DNA of 64,000 nt from Pegea sp. RAD2-039. Lineage: Eukaryota; Chordata; Thaliacea; Salpida; Salpidae. Of the stretch, positions 24,851-38,900 are shown piece by piece (the stretch's first letter is position 1; every line of letters begins with the position of its first letter). The position numbers and the translations under genes were made by a program. Under the pieces are notes generated by a model that was given only the letters and a program-made list of their open reading frames with translations, searched no databases and was not told where the DNA came from. The stretch is from positions 124,001 through 188,000 of the forward strand of contig JAQGEQ010000195.1 of assembly GCA_034620365.1 (NCBI GenBank), given 5' to 3'.

Positions 24851-26901
24851 TTTAGATTAACTAAAGCTTGTGTAATAAAATCATAAAATATTAAAAAATA
24901 GTTTAAACTTGATCAAATAATTAGATTTAAAAGGTTTGATCTTTACTTGTAAACAAAAGACCAATCCATTACCTATTTGCAATTATTTTATAAAACCTTT
25001 CTAGACAAACAAATCAAAAGTTTGATGTGGTGTTATTTTTCTAACTTATGAAAATATCAACTTACGTTTACTTTCAAATATCAAACTAACTGAGTAAGAG
25101 ATTTTTAAGGTAATCTAAATACTGTATAATATTTAAAAATCAGTTACCTACAAATATGCTTCAGTCTACAGTTTGCAATTGAGTGAAATATGAGTTTTGT
25201 TTTTCAAGCTTACAATTTCTTATACTTTTAATTTTGTAGAACTACTTTTATTTCATTTTTGATTTTACATAATTATAGTAAAATAGAAATCTTTACAACT
25301 AAATATTTTAAACAATTTTGATATAATTATGTTAAACATCTTCATAATTACCAGTCTTAATCCTTTTCTTACAGTTACCACAAAATTTAAGTTCAATAGC
25401 GCTATCTACCTGTTTTTGGTCGCTAATATAAATACAAAAGTATAAAGTAACAAGAGACTTGAGCTGGAACTATTCACTGCGTTCTTAACAACGCTCTTAA
25501 TTGGTGGCTATTAATCAGCTAATAATTTGTAATGAGTTAGATTAAGAGTATTGTTTCCGATAGACGTATAACTTTCATTCAGTTTAGTTTATCTTTCTAA
25601 TTAATTTGATTTTTTTATATTTTGATTGAATTCACTGATTTTTGAAACCAGTTGATAATTTTTTTGTGAAATTTATGCTATATCTGAATCATACTATAAA
25701 TTTTAAATAGATTTAAGTAGCTAGCTGTAGATATTATAGTGAAGAACATCTAATGTTTTGCTGAATATTAAAAAAATATATTTATTATATTATATTATAA
25801 ACTAATTTTTTTGAAGTAATATCTTTTTTAATCAAACATCATAAAAGTACTATTCTTTTTTTAGGTTTTAGTTTGTCTATTTGAATTCTTATAGGTTTGA
25901 TCTTATGATGTATTTGAATAAATAAAATATTCTAGTATTAATTTTTCATGTCCATCTTTTATAGTCTATCATCTGAAAAATTTGTTCTATAAATATCAAA
26001 TAAAGCTAAAAATTCTTATTTGCTTGTGTTCAAATATTTGAAACAAATTATTTCATATTGTGAATCGTTCTTAATTATTTTAATCATTTAGGTTTACATT
26101 TATTTCTATTAGTTTGTTTTAATATTCATATTTATAACTTCCAATTTTGTTAGTTCCAAAAAAGTTAATAGACAAAACATTATTCATTTTTGTAAATTTA
26201 TTCTTAAATAAAGAAAAAATTGTTTTATATCAAACCAATTAGTTTGTTTAAGTATGTTTAGAATAAACATTCAAATATTTGAACTTCTAAATTACATTTG
26301 AACATATTTTAGAATAATCATAATGTTGGAATGTTTAAACACTATTTGAATTTAAAATATATCTAAGTAATGAAATAGCTTTGACATTAATTTAAAATCT
26401 ATATGGTATTTCAAAATCTGTTTTAAATTTTAATTTTTAGATAAATTACAGAAATGAACTCAATTAGATTTATGAGAGTATAAATATATAAGCCCATTTA
26501 AAAAATCTTTTATAAGAAATAAATGAATCTATTAATTAGTTAAATTCATTTTCAATAGAATCTTAATCGAAACAAATTATCTTTATGGAATATTTGGTTG
26601 ATATCCAGCTTTGTAATCTTTTTAATAGCTTTTATTAATTGTCATTAATATCGTAACATACCAATAAGAATATTTAGGTTTTTACTTCTTTAAAATTTTA
26701 GCAAAATCTTTCATTATTAGTTGGTAAATAAGCTAAGAATTTCATGGCTACTTATGTCATAATCTGACAAAAGTAATCATAAGTTAATTTCATTTATCAA
26801 CTTTTATTAGGTTATTTTTTACGATTATTATTTATATAGAAAATGAAGACTATTCTGCAAATTTATGTTCATGATTAGGAAGAATTGAAAGAAAAATTTA
26901 A

Positions 26902-29900
26902 ATGGAAATTGTTTATATTTCTAGATGGTCCAACCAACAAGTTCTTCAATGGTTTCAAGGTAATTATGTTTTAATATTTTTAATCCCCATAAATTATATT
27001 TACTTTTAAATGTTAAATCTGTCTAAATACACAATTTTTCAAAATATTTCAGATAACTTAAAGATTTCATTAAAAAAACAGCTTAATGAGATAATTATTT
27101 CAATTTTTTGGTAAAACAACAAATTTATAAATTAATTACTAATAATTAATCTATGGTTATTGTTTTTTTATTCTTGGTATCAATTTTTACTACAGTGAAA
27201 GCATTTTTCTGCTAATTAAAGAACAAATTAGAGATTTGTGTTTGTTTTATCTAATTTTCTGAAAAAAATTTCTGTTTTTATTCTTCTATTGCGTTAGTAT
27301 TGATTTTTAGTCTTTTTTGGCGTACGGTGTCATATGTTGAACTTTGAACTTTCCTTTTCTTGCTGCTAAGTTAGATGTAAGGAAACTTCAAAAGCACATT
27401 TTCTGGATTAAAAAGTTTAAAATAACTTTTATTTAATTTGCTAATTACAATAACATTTGGATGTTATTGAATTTTATCATCATTATCAATGGTTTCCTAT
27501 AATCAAATTGAAAATGTTAACTTAAATTATGCCTTAATAATCTAATTAATATAATCTGATGTCTTTGTTGAATTTCTATTAATTATTTCTCACTTAAATT
27601 CTGTTTTTAAGGAACTTTTTTCTTGTAATATTGTTAATAACTTTCCTAGAATAATTTGATTTGTCTAAAAATTATCAGTTATTTAATTTAACAATTTATT
27701 TAATTAAACTCTTTTTTTCAAATTGTAAATAAAACTTAATAATCTTTTGTCTTGTGAAATAATCTTTATCGTTTGTTGATGTCTTCAGATAATTTCAAAT
27801 CACAAAATAATTTTATTCACCACTTTTCTATCTAGAAATTTGTTGAATTTATGAAATATTAATTATATGAAACTATCACAACATGTCAAGATACGTGTTA
27901 AGAGCTTTTTTTACTTTTAATATCTTTAATTTTTAATTAGTTCCTATAGTTCTTTTCATTTAAGTTATCTATTAATCATTTATGAAATATTGAATCAACA
28001 TTTTTTGTCAAATACGATTTTGGCATATAAGGACAAATATTTCCACTAAATTTCTCCTGAAGTAACTTACATTTTTTTACCTAATTACTTTCTACCGGTT
28101 TGTGTTTATGGTTTTATGCTTCAATTACGCTCTTAAACTTTTTGTCATAATTTCTTGCAAGTAACAAATTTAGTTTGTCAAGTTTCTGTTTATTTTTCAA
28201 AGTATTAATTGTACTTTATCTTTGTTTCCATAAATTTTTATTGTTTGTATAGCACTGTTGTATTATTCACATTTTTTTAAGTACTTCAAACCTTTTTAAT
28301 ACCATTTTCTTTTTGACAAGCTTGAAATAACTGCTACCTTCAAAAGCAAACCTGCATATCAGTTTACTTTTGTATCTTCTAAACTAACTCCTAATCACTT
28401 TTAACAGAATTGTTTTTCCAGTTTACCTTTTTGATTCGTTTAACGTTTATTTAAGTTGAAATTCTGACTGAAACTCGAGTCTGAAATTAAATCAAACCTT
28501 TCAAGCATTCAAATAATCAAATTGATTTTTTTACGTAAAGACAGATAGACTTCAAGAAAAAAATGAATTATTTATAAACGTAGTTATTACAGAACTCTAA
28601 ACAAATTTTAAAATATTTATTACACAATTATAAAATGAAATATACTAATTATTATCTATACTAAATGAGTCATTATACTTATTTTGACTTGAGATAGATA
28701 AATTTGATTTTTAAGTTAAATCTTATTGTCGGTTTTAAAGTATTCTTCCTTATTTCACTAATTGAGTTTTTCGTTTTCAAGTAGCTCTAGTTTAAAAAGG
28801 CAGATTATCTGTGTAACTAAACAGATATTAACCAGTTGTCATTTCGTTTACTTTTCCCAAAACTTTTGGCCAAATTGAAATCATTTATTTTTAGCTTCAA
28901 ATTAAGCTCTTGTAAAACTTCATAACTTTTGTAATAATTTGAGAAAAATGTTTGATAAAAATTACTGGAAACGTCTAAAATAAATAAAGTAATTGAACAA
29001 AATACTACTTGAGCTTATATATGCAACAATGCGCTAATTTCTATTGTAAGCTGCTTAAGTTTATTCCATTTATATCAAGATTTTAAATCGTTTTTTTGTA
29101 ACTGTTTTTATGTTAAGTTTGAATTTTACTGAAATTGTAAAGAAAATTAATAAAATATTTCAATAAAATTTTGAACTTTTTTGAGGTTTTTTTTTCTTGA
29201 AAATGTCTTCAATTAGTTTTCTTATACATTATTAGTTTGCTCTTCAAAAGAATTCTTTTAAATCTCAAACGTATTAGAAACGATTCAACTGAAAAAAACG
29301 TAGAAGTAGAAATGTCTGTAGCAGATGTTATGAGATATCTTTAAAGCTCTAGTGATTAACTTTGATTTTTATTCACATCTCACAAATTCTCATCTTTCTG
29401 TTTTCACCTTTAAATATTTCATGGTTTTAGAGTCCTACTAATTTCAACATGATGTTTTTCTATTTTGTTTATAATTGTTCGTTTTCTTAACTTTCTTGAC
29501 TTTATTTTGAAGGGTTTAAAAACTGATGAATTCATAAACTCATGAAAAATTCATCAACTTAGTCATGTAGCTTTTCATTTTATTAAATTCGAATAATTGA
29601 GTGTTTATACTATCAACGTTTTCAATGATTAAAAATGAATTTAACACGATGTTCATCCACCTTGTAGCAAACCTTAGACATATAATTAACTGATTCTTGT
29701 TTTGTATTAAGGCTTAGATGAAAGTTTACAACGTTATGTAGAACATCTAAGATTATCTGAGCTAGTGGGCGAACAACTGTTGATTCTCAACATAGAATCA
29801 CTTCACAAACTACAGATTCATCTAATTGGTCATCAAGAACTAATCTTAGATGCAGTCTCACTTTTACAACAATTGGTAACAACTCATCTCATCATTATCA

Positions 29901-32900
29901 TTTATTTTATTTTGATTTTGAATTGTTTCAGGATAACGGATTAAGTTCAGACACACTTCAGTCTCGAGCCATTTGTCTCAACTGTCGTTGTCGTCAGTTT
30001 CGATCAAGTATTAGTAGCAAACGACGTGAAATTGAAGAAGAAGATGGTTTGGGGAGTAAGCCTTTACAACAAGGTGCTACAAACCATCTGTTAGAACTAG
30101 CTGGATATCTGCTAGAAGAAGGAAAGCAAGTTATCTTGTGGTTGGAAAGGTAAGCTTTCAACGGGTCGACTTTGTAATGAGGTTTTAACTGAAAATCGAT
30201 TTTATAATTGCTTTTTGTCTTCCTAGAAGTTAAATAAGAGCCTCGACTGGCTTTCCTAGAAAGTAGAGCTTTTATTTGTCCGTTTTTCAGAATGTTTAAT
30301 TTACAAATTGGTAAAAAAAAGCCAAATTCTACTGGCCTCTTGTCCTAGTCACTATAACCACTCTGTTTCAAGACAGTAATTGCACCCTACACCTTCATGT
30401 CATAATTCGTTTAGTATTTTGAGCTTGGTCACGTGGTTAATGACGTCATGAACATGAATGAGATCACATTCATTAGTGTTTCTTGTAAATTTAGTTGAAA
30501 AGTTCAGCGCTGCCAAATATTATTATATAAATAGAAATTTATGATTGAAATTTGAGATTAATGAAAAATCTTTTATAAACTTTCAGTGGTTTTAATTACA
30601 ATTGTTCACTTATTGCTACATTTTTCCAATTTAAATTCTGCAGTTATTTAAAACTCATAATATAAAAGTTTGAAAGATTTTATCGTTTAACTGATAACAG
30701 ATCTTGTAGAAGTTCAGTTTAAAAATAGTTCATGTTATTAAAACTGAACAATCTGATTTTCTATCTAAAGGGCTCCATTTAACAGCAAAGCTGAGTTCCG
30801 AGATATTAGAACAAAGCTGGTACGTTTATGTTATGAACTAAGCGTCACTATGCAACAAGTAAGTCTCAACTTTTGTTTATTTCTTTCAAGTATTCTAAAA
30901 CATCAATAGTTTTGGTATTTCAATGAGTAGACTTTCTTGGCTTTAAATTCTATCTGTCTAACTCGTCTAAGACTTTCAAATTATTCAGTTTTAAACTTAT
31001 TAAAAGAAAATTTCATTTTAAGCTATTTTTATGAAGGTTTTTTATCAAATTTTTTTGCTTAAAAATTCTAGTCTTTTTTGCGTTTATTTTCCAAAAGTTG
31101 TTCTAATTTCACTTACACTGAAATACTACAAAATTTCTTTGACAACAGACTTTGTTTAATGACTTGTTATTTGAATAGCTAAAAGGAAATAGATTTTAAA
31201 CTAATTTAGTTTCTATAAAAAAGTTGTTTTTTTATAATTTGCAGGATAATTTTCATTGTTAATATTTAACTATTTAGTAAATATTTCTAATCGTCTCTTT
31301 TACATCAGAGTGTTTTTGCTTGTGTCATTGAAGATGCATCTTTATCGATATGTTGTGATATTGAAAAGTCTGCCGAAAGGTTTGAATTTTACAACTTTTT
31401 TTTTAAACTTAAATAAAAATACTGCAACAAATTAATCAACAAAATTGTCTTTGTTGAAAAACATTCTTTTTATTCCAACAATTCAATTTGAATTGTTTAA
31501 ATGTGAACATCAAAACTAATTCTTGAAATACTCAAGCATTCCATACACTTTAAAACTAATCAATAAGTTCAGTTTCTATCTACTTATTTGTGAATCATCT
31601 TGTCCTACTGTTGATGACGTCATCACTTCTTCGTCTACAGCATCATTCAATGTCCTGATCCTCTAGTAGTTCAGCCTGTCACGCTTGAACGAGTTTGCTT
31701 CCGCGATATTGACCCTTCCCAGGGCATTGGTATCTTTATCAAGGTCACTTTTGAAGGTCATCACGTGGTTACTGGGACTAGACCTGGATCAGTAGCTTCA
31801 AAATCGCGTCGTATCGCGTCCGGTGATGAAGTGATTGCTGTTAATGGTCGAGCAGTTGTAAGTTGATCACGTGATTAAGATGATGTTGATTGTGTCTTGA
31901 TGCAGATTGGATGGACTTTGTCATCGTTAGTATCAGCTTTAAAGGAAAAGAAAGATCAAGTGATCTTGTTGATGAGGAAGCAGCCTCAAATCACAACTTC
32001 AACTTCTTCCTTCAATTTTATGGCAAAACTCCATGAACAAGAGCAGCACGATAGGTATACTGCCACCTAGTGTTCAAATTTCAGCTGAATATTTTCTTCC
32101 ATTTTTATTGAATTATTTCAAGAAATATTTTTGGTTTGATTTGAAAGTTTTTCAAATATTTGATCTCTGATCCTTAGGAGCCATTTATTTCAAAAGAATT
32201 AGATTTAATCCAAACTTTTAAAATAAGATTTAAAAATAATATGGTTCAAAAAAGTTCAAAAACCTTTTCACGAAAAACCACAAAAATAATTTCAGCTCAT
32301 TAATCAAAGAACTCCAAATGTGTCTCAGAGAAACTTCCAGCTTCCTTCCAACTTAAAACCCAATTTTCAAATTGCTCCAAAATTTTAACAAATCAATAAA
32401 AAGTAGAAGAAAGAGAATTTGAAAACAAAAAAAATTGAGGCAGGCAGGATTATGTCAACAAACTTTCTAGCCAGCATTTTATCCCAACTAATCCTTTCTG
32501 CTATCACCACAGCAACTAGTGATTAATCGCGTCTTGATGACGTCATCGGCAAAGTAGTAGCTTGTTTAACTTTGAAAATTCTAGCAGTAGCCATTCGATG
32601 ATGACGTCACATCGCTGCTCCTATCATACTTCAGAGCTCGTTAACGGGTAAGTAGATGATGTCGTGATGTAATGACGTCATCTAGATGTCTTCCGTTGTT
32701 ATTGTTGTTGTTTATTTCGTTTCTTGTTTTGGACATCAGATTTTCTGTTTTCGTATTTACACAATAAACGCGAATAACTCGCGTTAATGACGTCATCTTT
32801 CCGTAACAACAGTCGACTTGCAGACAACGTCTTTGGAGAGTTCCACCTTCGATTAAACAAATCGATATACCTACGTCACCACATACGTCATCGTTCTTCA

Positions 32901-35900
32901 AACCAGCTCGTAATGATCAGGCGTCGATACGTCATCACCAACCACGTCATCAGGTGGAACAATATTCGAGAAATACTTGGAATATTTGCCAAACACCACG
33001 TGACCACGATACGTCATATGCAACTTGTCATCCGTGTACGGAAAGCCGGTGAGAAAGTTTGAATGACGTCACTACATTAGTTGCTAAGCGGTTAATATGA
33101 CGTCACAAATGAAACTCTAATGTTACTAAGCAGTGTATAAATCTGTTGCTATGGTCATTATGACGTCATCACGAGGCTTGGTCACGTGTCAATTTCGATC
33201 GTTTTTTTTTCAGGGTTTAGAAAACTTCATGAGATTCTCTTTTCTTCTTTTTTTGATACTTTTTTGACGCATGGACCACTTTGAACTTTGTGTTGTTGAC
33301 TCCTGTGATCTTTCATTTTCTGTTTTTATTTGTTTTTTTTCTTGAAACCCAATAAAGTTTTCAAATTAATTTTTTGGCTGGTTTATTGACAGCAATTATA
33401 AATTTATTCTGACAATTACTCGAAGCAAAAAGATAAGTTTAAATGAAATTAAAACTCAATTCTGAATAGTTTAGAGGATAAAAAGCTTAAATTGTATGTT
33501 TCTTCATCTATTTGTTTGTTCGATAATTTTTAGTGTATCAAAAACTAATTTCTTTCGTAAAAACATTTAATAGAAACTTAGAAATTGTTAAAAATTAAAA
33601 AAAGTAAATTTGAACTAACAGAAAATTTGACTGAACAACTTTTCAAAACAACTCAGAAAATTTTTCACATTAATCATAAATTAAAAGAACTCGTCATCAC
33701 GATCTTTTCATAAAATTATACGCTGACGTCACGTCCGGTTATTTCGTTTTATGAAATTTTCAACCATCTCAAACCGATTCCGGCTTTTTACAGTTTTTCC
33801 ATTTTTAAATACAAAATTTTTCAACAATTTAATTTGTTAAAAGCTTTTTGAAAAACGAAATAATTTCTGTCACCAAAAATTTAGACTCAAAACATTTTGT
33901 AGAAAGTTTTTTATTCCTAAATCTTTGACAAGCTTACCAGTCCTTCATCCCATAAATCTCATCTTTCTTTATTCCTCAAACTGACTCAAAGCTTATCATG
34001 TGACCTCATCTATTGATTGTTGGTTTTTTGATGATTTTTTTTAACTTTTTGACCATTTTTGTTTAAAATTTTGAAAATAAAATTTGACGTTGAAGGCTTC
34101 GCGACGTTTTCAATCTTTCAGTTTCGTTTTGATGTCTTTCTTCTTTCAAATCTTTCATTTTTGTTCTTCATTTACAGACCTTTGAGCACAACATCCAGAA
34201 CTCGAATGGGAAGTTACAGAATAAATTTGATGAATCACAGAAGTAGTGATGACGTAGCATCACGTGATCACGTGAAAATATCTCCGGGGAGCAAAAGAAG
34301 AAGTAGATCTTTGTTGGAAGAGAAGAATAGAAGATCATCTTCAGTTGGATCTTCTTTAAGAAGTCGTAATATTTGGACCTCAACTTCTGCATCTTCATCA
34401 TCTGTAATCTCTGGTGATTCAAGGGAGCAGGAAATGACGTCATCAAATCGATCATCAAAGCGAACTCTGCAGAAAAGTGAGTTTTAAGATGTTGAAGCCA
34501 AATGAGTAAAAGGCCAATTTGTAGGAGAAGTAGGATCTTCTGTGATCTTCTCAGAAGAAGCAGAGATCAATCCGATAGATATCCTCCGAATCCCACCTCC
34601 ACCAGCCGAGCCGTATGAACCAAAGTGAGATTCTATCTGCGGATCTCGAATAATCTTTCAATCTGCCACTTTTCAAATCGATTTCTGTTTTTTTTTTGAA
34701 GAATCCGAAATTTGCTTTTAAATTGAGTTTAAATTCCTCGGTGGCGCCACCAAGCGGTTACTAAATTTTTCGAAAAGTATTTTTGAGTCATTTCAGATCA
34801 AACAAATGATTTCACTAAAATTAAATCAGTTGAGTTTATTTGATCTGTTTGAAATAGGACTTCTTCCTTGAATCAACTTTACCAAACTCAAATCTTCTGT
34901 CTATTAAAAGGTCACGTGATAATACTTCTGAAAAAAAAATAAAAAAAATTTGTTCTGAAATTTACAGAAAAGAATTTTTATTTCAAATAAAACTTAAATC
35001 GATTTTTTAGCTCCTTTTTTTTTATCTTTTTTCAATCAAAACTATTCAAACTTCTTGATATCTTATCCACTTGATTATTTGCTCGCTAGGTGGCGTTGCA
35101 ATCATTAGGCAATTATGACGTCATCAACTTTTATTACAGATCAAGTAGTGATAGCGATTGCGGTGATGACGTCATATCAACACAAAGTCGACCACATTCG
35201 CCCAACTCTCTGCTAGATATGGAGACAAATCGACGTCACACAATCATCGGAGATGTTTCTGCATCTTCATCTGAAACGTGGTAGGTTTGATGACGTCATC
35301 ACAAAAATTAAGTATTCTGAGTTTGAGATGAAAACTGGTCCTAGCCATCGAGATAAAATGAGAAGATTAAAAAGAGGTCTGAGGAGAAGAAGAACTTGAA
35401 GGAGCAGTAGCTGGATCTGCGGAAGACTCTTCTTCAAAATCTCTTTGAAAACTGATTTTTTTCAAAAATAAAAAAAACCTAAAAATGAAGAAATAGAAAC
35501 GGAAATAGATGATAAAGATGATATCACGCAGTGATGACGTCATCACCTATTTCCGTTTCTATCTTTGATTTAAGGTTGAGAATTGAACATTAGAAGCATT
35601 TTGTTATCTTGCAGGTATCAGACCTTCTTGGATAAGGTTCGCGAGTGTAACGCGGTCTCTGACGTCACACAATCGAATCTTCATCATTCACGAGATCAGA
35701 TCTTAACGAGGAAGAACTTCAGGTGAGTTTAAAAGTTGGTGACGTCATCATTGTCTCACTATGATGTCATAGATCGCAGCGTCCATTGTCGATGCCATTA
35801 AACGGTTACAAGCAACAAAGCGCGAGGTTATTACGTCATCATCAACCGATTGTTGAAGAAACACGAAGGTTTGTAACAAGTTGAAAAACAACAACAATAA

Positions 35901-38900
35901 ATCTGTTGTCATAGAAACCCGAAAGACAAATCCTATTTCAGTGTCAACATCAACAACAACAATCGAAATTCTGTCAATTTACGACGAAATCGCGCTGGGA
36001 CGCCCCCGAAACCTCCACCCAGGTCCGCAACTACATCACTGTCCATTCGAAACTCTGCTGACGTCAGCAGCTTCCGCGTGAGCTCCCACCATCCACGACA
36101 AGCCTCTCTTCCTTGCCAAAAGTTTTTCGACGCCCGCACGCATCCAGTGATGACGTCACTTTCGAAAGTCACGTGAGTTCATTGCTGGTCACACTTCGTT
36201 AGCTTCATCTTATGTTGATACAGACCATTGGTTGTGACATCAGGTGATGATGACGTCATACCTGTACCACGTCCACGTACTAATATCTCAAGAAGACCTG
36301 ATCATCAAAATTATGGTTTGTTGTTGGTTTTTTTTTTGAACTTAAAAACCAATCTATCTTTACAGAAAGCAACAATTTAAATCATGAAATTAACAACCAA
36401 TCAAAAGCTGCTAGTCCATCAAAAATCATAAATGTTTGTACTTGTTTGTTTGTTTGTTTAAATTAATTTAAATTTAAATTTCTTAGAAACCAAATTTAGG
36501 AGAAATCTCAACTTCTAAAAATTATCCGCAAGATCAGATCTTCAAATCTTCAGGTGATTTATAGATGATGCGTTTCTGTGATCACTTTTCTCATCGTTTT
36601 ATTTAACAGGAGAACAAGCGGCAGTAAACATCAAAATAAATCTTCCGCTAGATGACGCTGTAACCTCAAAAAATGACACCAGGTAAAATATTTATTTGAA
36701 GTTGATGAGAAACAGGCTGAACTTGCGGATTGTTTATTTGTCAGTTGTTGTTAATCATTGAACGAGTTTGGTGATAAAACAAGGTTCTGTGTCTAATTAC
36801 TCACAGCCAGGTGGAAAGCTTTTAGCTACAAGTTATTTGTTTACCTACAAGAGCGGAAACTATATTTTAGAAATACGTGTTTGGCGCCAGTAAATTTGTT
36901 AACTTCCCTTAGGCTAGCAATTTGTTTTTAGTTTTTAGTTTTTATTGAATTATGTTGATGTTTTAACTTTAGGAATTTGAAAATATTTATAAAGAAATAA
37001 GATTTAATTATTTAAAATTAGAAAAACTTTTATTGTTTTGAAAAAAGCTTTCAGAAGATCAGTTTATTCATTTACAAAAGATTTCTTTTTACTTTTGTGA
37101 GTTGCTATTTGCTTAATCAACTTTTATTCAAATATTTACAAACACAAGAGAGAATGCCGTTAAAAAATAGCAGATATATTGCAAGTATATAAGTCTGTAA
37201 AAAGTTTAAATATCTAAAACTATTTTCATCAAATTAACCCATGCTTTTAAATATCATTGTAATAAAACTATTGAATCTGTAAACTTATTTTTAGAACTGT
37301 TTGAAATTAAAAAAACCAGATTGTTTTGACAAATTTTTTTTATATTTTCAACAGCAAACGAATTGGATCAGAAAATAGTTAATTTTTTAGAACATTTTTA
37401 AGTTTAAACTGAAATATTACAAAATAATCGTTTACTTTCAGAAATTTGTAAGAAAGAATTTGAAAATTGTTATTTTTATTTCAGTGAAGATATTCGAATT
37501 TTTGCTGGTACTGCAGTTCGACTACGACCCAAGGTAAATAAATTACTAATTTCTTATTTCAGCTTTGTTGTAAAGCTTTTTAGTCATTATAAGTTTATCA
37601 AATTGTTTTCAAACTTTGTTTGTTTAGTGCTACTATTTGTAAACTAACTTTATTTGACAAATATTTTGTTTTTTTAACTTGTTTGATATTTTACAATTTA
37701 TCAGTTTTTTACAATTAATTTTTTCTAGTTGAAATTTTTCACTGAAAATCATTGAAGCGTGACGTATAAGTTTTTTTTGTTAAATATTTTAAATTCAACA
37801 TTCGAAAAAATAAAACAAAAATTTTTTATAAAACGGTTGTATGCAAAAATCGATAAAAACGTTTTGAACTTTATTTGAAACATTTTGAAATATAAGATAA
37901 GTTTTTAAACTTCTCTGTCACTTGTAGAGTTGATCATCAACTTGTTTATTGAAGCGAAACCACCAAGCCTTGTTTTCAAATCAATTTAACTTTTCTTTCA
38001 ATTGCTTCTATCACTTCCACAGAAATGTTTAATTAAACTTATTAAAAGGTTTATTTTTAACTGAAAGTTAAAACATTTCAGATCAATCACGAAAAAACCG
38101 GACTTTCTACCTTGAAAAGTAAGACTGTGAAAATATTTTTAATGTAAAAATGTTTTCTTAATTTTTTAGAATTAATTTTGCAGCTTCAAATATAAACTAT
38201 TAATAATTCAACTTTTAATCTTTTATTACTTATAATTACGAGTCACTTAAAGCCTCTTAGGTCCTTTTTATTATCATTTATTAATTAATGTCAATTTTTT
38301 CTGCTTTAACTTCATTTTTTAGGCTTTTTTGGCTTCAAATACTGAAACTTGTAAAAGAGCTTTATTAAAGAAGTTTTTGAAAATATATTTTAGAAATGTC
38401 TTTCGATTATTAGATTTAAAAAATTGAATTACAGATTTCTGTTAAAAATGAGATAAAGATTATCCAATTTTCAAATTTTATTTTTCTAGTTTTAAAGGAA
38501 TTTTTATCGTTTTATATTTACTTAAATTGAATAAAACTGATTTACACTGAATTGAAGTAACTATTTTATTGTTTTATCTCAAGTTGCTTTTTCATTCATT
38601 TTTTGCTTTTATCAAAAAAATTTTTTGATTAAAAACATATTTTTTTGAAAAGAAATTATAAAAAAAGCTTTTAATTTCTTAAAGTTGAACAAAATTTGAT
38701 ATTTAATGAAGTACAAACTAAAAACTTTGCAGCTAATCTCTCATTAATTGATTTTTTTTACTTTCTAAATCATTTTTTTACAAATTTGAAATTAAATTTT
38801 AACAAATTTTTATCTAAAAAGTTTCAAAATCGATGAAAAAGTTTAAAAAAAATTCTAGAAACCGAAATAGATAAATAATTCAATTTTGTTTAAACTTTTC

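Larger units (their letters stand above)
20904..26901. other. 6 kb spacer with LINE relics
   Basis: AT-rich. Beyond two decayed LINE fragments at 23.4-24.85 kb (listed separately) no gene is seen. The plus-strand frames at 23768-24049, 24087-24278 and 24572-24808 run antisense to those LINE relics. The TTATTTATTTATTTATTTG run near 22366 resembles the A/T repeat tail of the LINE at 46.9 kb but shows no coding remains. TGACGTCA is absent. Confidence 0.65.

Noticed and set aside
32787..33062. Frame starting MTSSFRNN as a CNK exon or separate gene
   Set aside because: Basic, His-rich and without likeness to CNK. The acceptor at 32823 puts the exon in another frame that joins both neighbours in phase.
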